Positions 34,707-43,331 of a stretch of DNA of 64,000 nt are shown here, piece after piece (the first letter of the stretch is position 1; the number at the start of each line of letters is the position of its first letter). Source of the stretch: an uncultured Eggerthellaceae bacterium. Its GTDB lineage: Bacteria > Actinomycetota > Coriobacteriia > Coriobacteriales > Eggerthellaceae. Made by a program: the position numbers and the translations under genes. The DNA is taken from assembly GCA_958452575.1 (NCBI GenBank), contig CAUDUM010000002.1:124001-188000 (forward strand). The letters are read 5' to 3'. Under the pieces are notes generated by a model, which did not search any database, was not told the origin of the DNA, and was given only the letters and a program-made list of their open reading frames with translations.

Positions 34707-36307
34707 AGCAGGGCTCCGAACAGGCGCGATTCTTTGTTGGGGCGGTACACCAGGTTGTTGGCGAAGAAGCGGTCGACCGGCTCGGTGCAGGCCAGCTCGC
34801 CGTCGAACACCATGGACGCCTCGTCGGCGGCGGCAAGCGCGAAGTCCAGATCGTGCGTCACCAGCACCACGGTGCGGCCCTCGTCGGCCAAAGCGCGGAT
34901 CAGCCGCACCTCGTCGGCGCACGACGAGGGATCGAGCCCCTTGGTAGGCTCGTCCAAGAAGAGCAGCTGCGGATCGGCCAGCAGAAGCTTCGCCAACGCC
35001 AGCTTCTGCCGCTGCCCTCCCGAAAGGTCGTAGGGATGCTGGCGCCGGCACTCCGCCAGCCCGAAACGGGAAAGCGCCACCTCCTCGTCCTGCGCGGAAT
35101 ACCCGCAGCGGCCGCGCCATTCGGCAAGCTCCTCCTCCACGGTGTCGCAGACGAACAGCGCCTTGGGATCCTGGGGCAGGTAGGCTTGGCTTGACGACCA
35201 AGGGTTCAGCACCTTGCCGCGCTGCGGCTTCAGGATGCCCGCCAGAAGCTTGAGCAGCGTGGACTTGCCGCAGCCGTTGCCGCCCACCACAGCGTGCACG
35301 CTGCCACGGGCCACCCGCATGTCCAGCCCGCGCAGCACCCAGTCGGCGTCGCGGCGGTAGCGGAAGCACGCCTCGCGCGCCGAGAGCGCCTCCGCGCCCG
35401 CCTCCCGCTGCTGCGCCAGGGCGCCCTGACGGCACCGCCAGCGCGGCGCAAGGCTGCGGCACAGCGCTTCGCGCGACCCCAGGCCGCCCACTTCCCCCAG
35501 GTCGATGCGGCACGTGGCGTAGTCGGCCACGTCTTCGGGCGCGTGGGTTGCCATCACCACGGTGATGCCCAGCTCTCGGTTGACGCGCGCCAAAAGGTAC
35601 AGGAAGCGCTTGCAGGCGTTGGGGTCAAGCTGGGCGGTGGGCTCGTCCAGGAGCAGCAGGCGCGGGCGCAGTGCCAGCACCGCCGCCAGATTCACCGTCT
35701 GCATCTGGCCGCCCGACAGATCCTCGGTGGACTGGCGCACCCACGGCTCGATGCCGAAGAAATGCGCCACCTCGGCCACGCGCCGGCGCATCTCGTCGGG
35801 CGGCGTCCCCAGGTTCTCCAAGCCGAAGGCCAGCTCGTGCCACACCGTGTCGCAGACGATCTGCATGGCGGGATCCTGCATGACGTAGCCCACGGCCGCC
35901 GCCGACATGCGGCGGTCGAGCCCGCCGTCTTCGCAGGGCACCGCCCGCCCGGCGCGCAGCACGGGATGCCCCAGCACCTCCACCGCGCCGCCGCAGGAGC
36001 CCACCGGCGCCAACTCGGGTTTGAGCGAACACAGAAGCGTGGTCTTGCCGCATCCGGTAGGGCCCACGATCACGCAGAACGCGCCTTCCTCCACCTCAAG
36101 CGACACGTCCCGCAGCACCTGGCGGCGCCCGCCTTCCCCTTCGTAGGAGAACGAGAAGCCCTCGACGCGCACCGCAGGCTGCGGCGCAGCCGTCGAACGT
36201 CCTTCAAGCGCCCCGCCTTCCGCCCCGGCAGCCTGCCGGACGGCGCTTCCTTCCGAAACAGCGCCTTCTTCCAAGACGGCGCCCTGCGCCGCACGGTCCT
36301 CGCTCAT
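34703..36307 (-). CDS. Fused double ATPase of an ECF transporter (EcfA-EcfA')
   Basis: The 534-residue protein has two complete ABC ATPase domains in tandem. Domain 1: GPTGCGKTT, LSGGQMQ, LLLLDEPTAQLD. Domain 2: GGNGCGKST, LSGGQRQ, LLFLDEPTKGLD. It powers vitamin uptake together with EcfT and EcfS. The first about 45 residues are a low-complexity Ala/Glu/Gly stretch with repeated GGAAG-containing DNA. The start overlaps the ecfT stop and its end overlaps the ecfS start, so all three are translationally linked. The other ECF system in the window has two separate ATPase genes. Confidence 0.92.
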   Translation of the reverse strand: MSEDRAAQGAVLEEGAVSEGSAVRQAAGAEGGALEGRSTAAPQPAVRVEGFSFSYEGEGGRRQVLRDVSLEVEEGAFCVIVGPTGCGKTTLLCSLKPELAPVGSCGGAVEVLGHPVLRAGRAVPCEDGGLDRRMSAAAVGYVMQDPAMQIVCDTVWHELAFGLENLGTPPDEMRRRVAEVAHFFGIEPWVRQSTEDLSGGQMQTVNLAAVLALRPRLLLLDEPTAQLDPNACKRFLYLLARVNRELGITVVMATHAPEDVADYATCRIDLGEVGGLGSREALCRSLAPRWRCRQGALAQQREAGAEALSAREACFRYRRDADWVLRGLDMRVARGSVHAVVGGNGCGKSTLLKLLAGILKPQRGKVLNPWSSSQAYLPQDPKALFVCDTVEEELAEWRGRCGYSAQDEEVALSRFGLAECRRQHPYDLSGGQRQKLALAKLLLADPQLLFLDEPTKGLDPSSCADEVRLIRALADEGRTVVLVTHDLDFALAAADEASMVFDGELACTEPVDRFFANNLVYRPNKESRLFGALL

Positions 36308-37176
36308 CGGCGCCACAGCCACCACTCCTTCGCTTGCAAGACGACGGGCACCATCATGAGCAGCGCGTACGGCACGTACAGCCACCAGGGGCCGAAGGCG
36401 CCCAACGTCGGGTAGAACGAATAATCCAAACAGACGGCCAGGGCGAACGCGCCCGAAACCGCGGCCAGAACGACGATGACGCCCAGTACCGCCGCATCGG
36501 CACGGCCGAAGCGGTAGCGGCGATAGGAGGTGCGGCGCGCACCGCAGTCGTAGCCGCGGGCGCGCATGGCGTCGCTGCGCTCGATGCCGTCCTCCATGCC
36601 CCATCCCATCAGCACCGACACGATGCGCAGCCTCCCCGCCGCGCGCTCCTTCTTCGTGCGGGGAGCGGCCGCGCTGGCGGCATCCTGGGCGGCGGCGACG
36701 GTGCGCCCGCGAGCGACGAACTGGGGAACCAGGCGCATCACCTGCGACACCATCAGCGACACCGTGGGCAGCGCATTGCCGAACAGGGCAAGCGAGTTGG
36801 CACTGTCCATGCAGGCGGCATACGACGAGAACCACAGGAACACGCTCGCCAGCATGCAACCCGAGCACGCGCCGTAGACAAGCGACTCCGCGTACACCGC
36901 AGTAGGCCCGATGCGCAGAAGCTCAGTGGATCCCGAGCCGCTGAACAGGGGGTTCGCGATGGTCACGATGAGCATGAGCGGCACGGCCCAGGCAAGCGAG
37001 CGCACCGTGGGACGCGCGCCCCGCGTCACGCACGAGCACGCCAGGGCACCCGCCAACGACAGCGCGCAGAACACGGGCTGCAGCGCCGCCATGGAGATGA
37101 CGATGGCGCACGCCAGAAAGGCGAACGCCACCGCTGGATGGTAGGTTGCGAATGCGTTGGGCTTGGCATCGAGCAT
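36304..37176 (-). CDS. ECF transporter T component (EcfT/CbiQ type)
   Basis: The 290-residue transmembrane coupling protein has about five to six hydrophobic segments and the two Ala-Arg-Gly-type coupling motifs in the cytoplasmic helices (QFVARGRT and AMRARGYD), which contact the two ATPase domains. It lies 27 bp after the small DUF4430 gene. Confidence 0.9.
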   Translation of the reverse strand: MLDAKPNAFATYHPAVAFAFLACAIVISMAALQPVFCALSLAGALACSCVTRGARPTVRSLAWAVPLMLIVTIANPLFSGSGSTELLRIGPTAVYAESLVYGACSGCMLASVFLWFSSYAACMDSANSLALFGNALPTVSLMVSQVMRLVPQFVARGRTVAAAQDAASAAAPRTKKERAAGRLRIVSVLMGWGMEDGIERSDAMRARGYDCGARRTSYRRYRFGRADAAVLGVIVVLAAVSGAFALAVCLDYSFYPTLGAFGPWWLYVPYALLMMVPVVLQAKEWWLWRR

Positions 37177-37203
37177 GGATGCGCTCCGTCGGCCGACCGG
37201 CCG

Positions 37204-38196
37204 CTACGCCTTCTCGGTGACGTACACCCACGACACGGCGTCGCCGTTGGACAGCACGGTGCCGGTGGCTGCGTTGTTGATGAACACGCCGTTGACGTAG
37301 TAGGTCCAGCCGCTCTCGTCGCCGCGGTCGAACTCCGCCAGGCCGCCGATGCCCTTGACGTACATGCCGAACTGGCTGGGGCTGGCGTTGACGGAAAGCC
37401 CTGCCTGCTGCGCCGCCGCAAGCAGCGCGTCATAGGCGGTGGCGCCCTCCTCAAGCGTCACCGTGGTGACCAGCGAAACGGGCGAGCCCGCGGCGCTGGA
37501 GTCGATGGACACCGCTACCGACAGGCCGGCAGGCTGCTGCGAACCGGAACCCGAAGATGCGCCGCCGCCCGACCCGCCAGCCGAAGACGACGATCCGCTG
37601 GTCGAGCCAGAGTTGGAGCCAGAGTTGGAGCCAGAGTTGGAGCCGGAGCCGGAGCCGGAGCCCGCGGCGGTCCCGGAGCCGCCGGATCCAGCAGCGCCCG
37701 TCGACGCAGCGGCATCTTGAGAGCCCTGGGAATCCTTCGCTGCGCCGTCGGCGTCATCGGCAGCATCGGCGTCGGCGTCGGCCGCGTCGGAGCCGGATGA
37801 GTCGGCGGCCTCCTCGGCCTCGCCCGCCTCGCCTGCCGCCTGCGCAGACGCCGCCTTGGCGCTCTCCTGCGGCGCGAAGCCGCCGGCAAGCGCGAAGGCG
37901 GACACGCCGATCAGCGCCACGCACAGCACCGCAACGCCGGCCAGGGCGGCCTTCAAGCCCGCGCCGCGGCGCGGGGCGCGGGGCGCGGGGCCGTCGGAGC
38001 GCTTGGAGCCCGCACCCTGCCCCCCGGATTCCGGCCCTGTTCCAACAGGCTGCGCATCAACCGGCATCGTCGTTCCGGCTGCGTCCTGGCCAGCCGCAGC
38101 GGACGCATCGTCGCGCGCCGCGTCCGCCACGGGCATCTTCTCCGTCTCGTCAAGCCCCGCGTAGATAGCCGAGGCATGTCGCTTCTCTTCCGCCAT
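37204..38196 (-). CDS. Membrane-anchored DUF4430 (transcobalamin-like domain) protein
   Basis: The 330-residue protein has a cytoplasmic, charged N-terminus (about 1-78), one membrane segment (about 80-105, LKAALAGVAVLCVALIGVSAFALAG), an extracellular acidic and Ser/Gly linker with SGSN repeats (12-bp DNA repeats near 37605-37650), and a C-terminal DUF4430 domain (about 225-330). The domain shows the YYVNGVFIN and WVYV strands. DUF4430 is the domain type found at the C-terminus of transcobalamin and intrinsic factor. It lies one base after the large surface-protein gene and before ecfT. Proposed role: presents a captured corrinoid to the ECF transporter (inference). Confidence 0.82.
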   Translation of the reverse strand: MAEEKRHASAIYAGLDETEKMPVADAARDDASAAAGQDAAGTTMPVDAQPVGTGPESGGQGAGSKRSDGPAPRAPRRGAGLKAALAGVAVLCVALIGVSAFALAGGFAPQESAKAASAQAAGEAGEAEEAADSSGSDAADADADAADDADGAAKDSQGSQDAAASTGAAGSGGSGTAAGSGSGSGSNSGSNSGSNSGSTSGSSSSAGGSGGGASSGSGSQQPAGLSVAVSIDSSAAGSPVSLVTTVTLEEGATAYDALLAAAQQAGLSVNASPSQFGMYVKGIGGLAEFDRGDESGWTYYVNGVFINNAATGTVLSNGDAVSWVYVTEKA

Positions 38197-38197
38197 G

Positions 38198-41100
38198 CTA
38201 GCGCACCTCCCCTTCGCGACGGAACATGCGGTACGCCCACAGGCCCACGCCTGCCAGGCCGCATGCGCCTACGACGATGCCCGCCACGGGCAGCCACTGC
38301 GGCAGCCCGCCAAGAACGGACCCCTGTTCCTCCGCAGCCGCGTCATCTGCGGAAGCGTCGGCCAGCAGCGCCTTGGCAGAGCCGGCCGCCGCCGCGCTGA
38401 CCGCAACGTCCTCGCCATCCTGCGCATCCTGCTGCACCGCGTCGGCGGCGTTCTGCACGAGCGGGTTGCTCGTCAGGATGAGAGGAGCCGTCTTCGAGGG
38501 GTTGCTGCCAGTATCGTCAGTCGTGGAAGGGTCCTTCTGGGTTTCGTTGTCTATCTCGTTCTCATTCTCGTTCCCGGAGCCGCCGTCGGAACCGTCGTCC
38601 CCCTTCCCGTCATCGGTGGCGGGAGGGTTCGGGAAACCGCTCTCCGACGGAGCGACGGCGAACAGGGTGCCGGAATCGTTGACGTAGTACAGCGTGCCAT
38701 CGGGCCCGCACGTCACGGAGGTCATCGAGTATTCCTGATGGTCCTCGTCGGGCAGGTAGGCAAGCTGCGCCTCGGCGTCGCCCACCTTGTACAGGTAGAT
38801 GCCGCCCGGCTTGGCGTTGCAGGTGAAGTACACGTAGGTCCCCGACGCCTGCGTGGACACGAGCGGCGTGGACTTCGACTCGGTGGGCAGCGCGTTGCCG
38901 CCGCCGTACGTGGTCACGGAGCGCTCCACCTTCAAGGACGCCTCGTCGATCACGGCCAGCACGCCGCCGTACGTCGTTGCGCCCCATTGGTTGGTCGTGC
39001 CCTCTATCGAAGCGCCGGTGAGGTAGATCTTGCCGCCCGCCACCGTGGGCGTGGACGTGGTGGAAGAAGCGAACTTCACGGCACCGAGCTCGCGCACCGC
39101 GCCCGTTTCGGCGTCGATGGACAGCTTGTGCAGCACGCCGTCCTTCGAAGCCACGAGCGCCGTGCCCTCTTGCGTGCCCGCCACCACGGAGGAACGGATC
39201 TGAACGCCCAGATCAAGGGAGGAAGCCACCTCGCCCGTCGTGGCGTTGAGCACGGTCAGGCTCCCGTTGTCGTCGCCGATGACCGCCCAATCGCCCAGGG
39301 CCGCCGCGCCCGACCAGTAGTAGCCGCATTCGCTGTTGGCATGGCTCCATTTCACCGAGCCGTCCGCCAGGCTCACGCACAGAACGTAGCCGCTCGCCGA
39401 TCCGTCATCGGAGGGCTTCGAAACGGTGGCGAAGTACACGCAGCCGTTCGAGATTGTAAGCGTGCTGAGCGACTGATGCGCGCCCTTGCCTTCGATCTGG
39501 GAGAGCGCGCCGGTCACCCATACGGTGGCCAGCTCGTCAGCGGTGAGCGCCTGCAGGCGGCCACCCGTGAGCGGCACCACGATGATGCCGTCGGAATACA
39601 CCATGCGCGCGATCGAGTCGATGTCCGCCGCCAGCGGGGCGGTTTTCAGCACCTCGCCCGTCGCCGGGTCGCGCTGCTGCAGCTCGTCGCCCAACGCCAC
39701 GTAGAGGTACGTGGTGCCCGTGGCGGGATCGGTTGCGAAAATCGGGTCGGAGATGTAGGTACCGTACTCCGTGACGGGGTCCTTCATCTGGTCCTTCCAC
39801 ACCTCTTCGGCGCCCGTCGTGGGCGTGGGGGCGTCGGTCGCCGCAGCGCCGGTGCCGAAGCCCGGCCAGCTGGAATCCCAGTCGGGGCGCTCGGCATCGG
39901 GGTCGGTCGGGAACTCCTCCTCGTCGCCGAACGAGGGGATGTCGGAGCGGAAGGAGCTGTAGTAGAAGAGCACCTCGTCGCCCGTGGCGAACTCGTGTCC
40001 CTGCTCCAGTGCGCCGCCGTTGTCGGTCACTTCGCCCAGGTTGTCGAGGATGTGGTCGTATCCCTCCCCGTTGACGTAGGGATACCAGGCTTTGCTGCCG
40101 TCCTCCACCATCCACGAGTCGGGATCGACTTCCGCGCCGACAAGCGCTTCGCCTTCGGGAGAGGTAACGGACTTGATGTAGACGCCCGAGCCGTCGCTGT
40201 CATCGAGGACGACAAGCTCATGCTCGAGCCCCGTCGCCGCGAACAGCGCCTTGGCAACCTCCACGCCCGTGGCGCCCTTGTACACGCTGATCGTCGTGGC
40301 AGGCGCCCATTCCTGCGGATTGCCATCCGCATCGGCGCCGATGACGCTGCCCTGCATGGTGACGACCTCGGTCAGAGCGTCGGCAGAGCCGTACTGCACC
40401 TGCACGGAGTCGTTGGCCTCGATCACGCGATTGGGGTCGGAGCATGCTTCGCCGTTGACGAAGACCGTCCACTGCCGGTCATCGCTCTCGTAGTACAGCT
40501 CCTTGCCGGAAGAAGAGACAAGCCCGTTGACCGAGAACGACCCGTTGGGATTGCTGTAGAAGTCGGCCTCGATGCCCGCCGCCTTGAACTGCTCCTCCAG
40601 GTAGGCACGCAGCTTGGTGCCCGCCGTCGCGTCAGCGGAATCCTCCGGCACCCACACATCGGGCAGGTCGGACGCCGACGCGTCGACGACCGAGAACGTG
40701 GTGTCGATGCGGTTGAGCTCATCGTCGCTCGGCAGCGTGGCGCCCCGGGCAGAGTAGTACCAGGTGACTGTCATGCCCTCGGTCAAGGTGTCGAAGGAAA
40801 CGCCCAGCTCTGACGATTTGCCATTCACGAACGGCTGCCAGTAGCGCCCCGTCGCATCGTCCCAACCGAGCACCTCCCCCGTGAACGGGGAGGTCATCGT
40901 CTCCAGATGCGCGCCAGACTCGCTGAAAGACGCGTAATATTCCTGACCGAGCGCTTCGAACGCCGCCTCCGAAGCGTCCCACGCGTTCGGCTGCGCGCCG
41001 TCCTCGATGGGCACCGTGACCGTAGTCTGTCCCCAGAACGTGTCGGTACCGTTCGCATCGGGGCCAACCACTTTCACGCGCGCATGGATGGAGTCTTGGG

Positions 41101-42304
41101 AGACATCCGGAATCGACGAGATGTTGAAGCACAGGACGATGTCCTCCGACGTCTGTACGGCATCACCCAGCTGGCCATACCATCCCGTACGCTCGCCATC
41201 ACGGAATACGTACCAGTTGACGAAGCTGTTGCCCGTGTTCGTCGTACGCCCGTCCGGCGACGTGATGGACTTCACGATGTCGCTGCCCATGTCCGTGCCG
41301 AACTCGTACTGGAGTCCCAGCTGGTCGAACGCCGCAGACAGCACCGTCTTCATATCGGAACCTGCCGTCACCGTTACCGGCAGCTCATACATCCAGTATT
41401 CGTAATGGGATGAAGAACCTTCGTACACCTTGCCGATCACCGACACCGTGGGCGCCACCATCGCGGCAGGCTCATCGGAGTTGCCATCGTCATCGCCCAG
41501 CTCGCTTTCGTCGGGAAGCTCGTCCCCCCAAAGCGAGTAATACCAGACCACTTTGTCACCCGGATGCAGCGTCAGGCTCCCAGCGCCCAGGTCAGATGGC
41601 GCTCCGTTGATGTACAGCTGCCACATCATTTCCGTGGCGGCATCGTAAGCCACGAGCGTAACGTTGGGATCATGCGGAGAGGTGATGCTTTCAAGCGACC
41701 AGCCGTACTGCCCGTCTGGATCGTAGCTCGCCGTGATGCCCTTTTGCTCGAACAACGCCTCAGTAAGGTCGGCAGCCGTGGAGCCCTCAGGAAGCTCGAT
41801 GGTCGTTTCGTCCGCCCACAGCTCGTCGTTGCCCGCCGCGTCATTGCCGATGATCGCTATCGACGCCTCGATCTGCTCCTCGTCCGCAGCATCGCCATCA
41901 GACGAAAGCGCCTGCGCCCCGCTCGGCGCGCTTGACGCCGCTGCTGCTGCGGGGTCGCCAGAGGCATTCCCGTCCGCCTCCATGGCAGCATCCGAAGCGT
42001 CACCCTCAAGCGAATCGGCGCTCAGAGCAGGCTGGCCGTCTGCGTCCTGCCCGTCTTCGCCGCCGCCAACCGTCTCCGACGACGCAGCGGCTTCTTCGCC
42101 GTTCCCCGCTTCGCCTTCCGTCGTTGTTTCGCTTTGCACCGCTACCTCGGCGTCCGGCGCAGCGTCAGACGACGCGCCGGCGGACGCCCATGCCGCCATG
42201 GGCACGAGGCTGAACGCGAATGCGAGCGAGAGCAGTACCGTGAACGCCTTCGAGGCGAGGGTCGCCGCGCGCGACGGGGCACGGCGTGTGGTGGATCCGG
42301 ACAT
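38198..42304 (-). CDS. Large surface protein with five DUF4430-like repeats and a PQQ-like beta-propeller
   Basis: The 1368-residue protein has a signal peptide (about 1-40, cleavage after AWA). An acidic Ala/Ser/Asp linker follows, then five DUF4430-like repeats (about 148-258, 286-395, 408-520, 536-640, 648-784). Most repeats share an I/M-TSP motif, a Y/F-x-NG turn and a final W/F-YYS strand. A PQQ-like beta-propeller follows (about 835-1215: YLYVALGDELQQRDPATGEVL, GGRLQALTADELATVWV and others), then a flexible linker and a C-terminal membrane anchor (about 1335-1360) with a basic tail. There is no sortase motif. It is first in the operon behind a cobalamin riboswitch; corrinoid capture at the cell surface is the likely role. 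Confidence 0.85.
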   Translation of the reverse strand: MSGSTTRRAPSRAATLASKAFTVLLSLAFAFSLVPMAAWASAGASSDAAPDAEVAVQSETTTEGEAGNGEEAAASSETVGGGEDGQDADGQPALSADSLEGDASDAAMEADGNASGDPAAAAASSAPSGAQALSSDGDAADEEQIEASIAIIGNDAAGNDELWADETTIELPEGSTAADLTEALFEQKGITASYDPDGQYGWSLESITSPHDPNVTLVAYDAATEMMWQLYINGAPSDLGAGSLTLHPGDKVVWYYSLWGDELPDESELGDDDGNSDEPAAMVAPTVSVIGKVYEGSSSHYEYWMYELPVTVTAGSDMKTVLSAAFDQLGLQYEFGTDMGSDIVKSITSPDGRTTNTGNSFVNWYVFRDGERTGWYGQLGDAVQTSEDIVLCFNISSIPDVSQDSIHARVKVVGPDANGTDTFWGQTTVTVPIEDGAQPNAWDASEAAFEALGQEYYASFSESGAHLETMTSPFTGEVLGWDDATGRYWQPFVNGKSSELGVSFDTLTEGMTVTWYYSARGATLPSDDELNRIDTTFSVVDASASDLPDVWVPEDSADATAGTKLRAYLEEQFKAAGIEADFYSNPNGSFSVNGLVSSSGKELYYESDDRQWTVFVNGEACSDPNRVIEANDSVQVQYGSADALTEVVTMQGSVIGADADGNPQEWAPATTISVYKGATGVEVAKALFAATGLEHELVVLDDSDGSGVYIKSVTSPEGEALVGAEVDPDSWMVEDGSKAWYPYVNGEGYDHILDNLGEVTDNGGALEQGHEFATGDEVLFYYSSFRSDIPSFGDEEEFPTDPDAERPDWDSSWPGFGTGAAATDAPTPTTGAEEVWKDQMKDPVTEYGTYISDPIFATDPATGTTYLYVALGDELQQRDPATGEVLKTAPLAADIDSIARMVYSDGIIVVPLTGGRLQALTADELATVWVTGALSQIEGKGAHQSLSTLTISNGCVYFATVSKPSDDGSASGYVLCVSLADGSVKWSHANSECGYYWSGAAALGDWAVIGDDNGSLTVLNATTGEVASSLDLGVQIRSSVVAGTQEGTALVASKDGVLHKLSIDAETGAVRELGAVKFASSTTSTPTVAGGKIYLTGASIEGTTNQWGATTYGGVLAVIDEASLKVERSVTTYGGGNALPTESKSTPLVSTQASGTYVYFTCNAKPGGIYLYKVGDAEAQLAYLPDEDHQEYSMTSVTCGPDGTLYYVNDSGTLFAVAPSESGFPNPPATDDGKGDDGSDGGSGNENENEIDNETQKDPSTTDDTGSNPSKTAPLILTSNPLVQNAADAVQQDAQDGEDVAVSAAAAGSAKALLADASADDAAAEEQGSVLGGLPQWLPVAGIVVGACGLAGVGLWAYRMFRREGEVR

Positions 42305-42314
42305 GCGGAAACCT

Positions 42315-42465
42315 TTCTCCCAGGGCCAATGCTTCGACGGGAGGTTCTCCGACTTGTCCGCGGCGACGCTCCGGATGCGCCCATGCCTGCGAAGTTACGG
42401 TTACTGGTATAGCCGGGGACTTGCACCCCGATTCCCCTGAACGCCCCGGCGACATCCGCCGCCCG
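42315..42465 (-). promoter_or_regulatory. Cobalamin (B12) riboswitch
   Basis: On the minus strand the core reads GGGAATCGGGGTGCAAGTCC, then CCGGCTATACCAGTAACCGT (about 42437-42395), the adenosylcobalamin-aptamer pattern GGGAA-x-GGTG-x-AATCC...GCAACTGTAA. Downstream AAGTCGGAGAACCTCCCG (42356-42337) corresponds to the AGxCxGxAxACCTxCC element. The ribosome-binding site GGGAGAAAGG of the surface-protein gene follows immediately, so control is probably translational. Pseudoknot pairing was not worked out base by base. Confidence 0.85.
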
Positions 42466-42877
42466 GCACCCGCGCGCACAGCGCGCCTCCGTCGTGGCCA
42501 GTTTCAAAACGCATGGATTATACGCCTCGCATCTGCCCCCTTCCGAACGGCGCCAAACGAAAAGCATTATCTCTTGCGGTCGCCACAACGCCGCTTTCAC
42601 CCCATTGTGCACGATGCACTAACGCCCTGGTGATGCAGCGGATTCCTTCCGGGGCGACAGCAAGCGCGAGCACCTTTCCGAGGGCGCGGGATGAGAACAT
42701 GGAGAGATCGGGGCATGCGACCGAAGCGCGAGAAGCGGAGATCGGAGGGTGCGATCAAGACGCATACGTCGATTCACCTATACTAGTTTCCCGATTATCG
42801 TTCCGGCGGAGGGGGTTTCGACGATCCCGCACGGGCGGAAGGAAGATCTAGACGCGGGTCGAACGGAGGAGGGCGGC
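42466..42877. other. Divergent promoter region between the corrinoid operon and the MGMT-like gene
   Basis: It must hold the operon promoter (minus) and the MGMT-like promoter (plus). A plus-strand -10-like TATACT is at 42779-42784 without a clear -35. I see no gene; the short open frames are composition-driven. Confidence 0.35.
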
Positions 42878-43300
42878 ATGGGCGAGTTCGCGGATCGGGT
42901 GTTCGCCGCGGTGCGGCGGGTGCCGCGCGGGAAGGTGGCGACCTACGGGCAGATCGCGCGGATGATCGGCTCGCCGCGGTCGGCGCGCTACGTCGGGTTC
43001 GCGCTGCGGTCCAACCCGGCGCCGGGCATCGACCCGGGCAGCATCCCCTGCCACCGCATCGTGTTCAAGGACGGGCGCCTGACCGACGGCTACGCGTTCG
43101 GCGGGCCCGGAGAGCAGCGCCGCCTGCTCGAAGCGGAGGGCGTCACGTTCGCAGACGATGAGCATGTGGATATGGACGCCTGCCTCTGGGACGGACGCGG
43201 AGAGGCGGACGATGCCGCGGCCGGCGTCGCGGGCGCAGGGCTTCGCACCGCACCGCCGGCGGACTTCGACTGGGCACGCGAGCTCGGCGAGCAAGGATGA
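42878..43300 (+). CDS. MGMT-family protein (O6-alkylguanine-DNA alkyltransferase domain)
   Basis: The 140-residue protein consists of the MGMT DNA-binding/active-site domain (about 1-90: FADRVFAAVRRVPRGKVATYGQIARMIGSPRSARYVG) and a short acidic tail. The active site PCHR is intact, so, unlike the alkyltransferase-like ATL proteins that carry Trp, it could transfer alkyl groups. It lacks the N-terminal domain of full Ogt. The ATG at 42878 follows GGAGGAGGGCGGC; an upstream in-frame ATG at 42749 has no such site. Confidence 0.88.
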   Translation: MGEFADRVFAAVRRVPRGKVATYGQIARMIGSPRSARYVGFALRSNPAPGIDPGSIPCHRIVFKDGRLTDGYAFGGPGEQRRLLEAEGVTFADDEHVDMDACLWDGRGEADDAAAGVAGAGLRTAPPADFDWARELGEQG

Positions 43301-43331
43301 GCGGCCGACCCGGCAGCCCGCCCGCGCGTCC

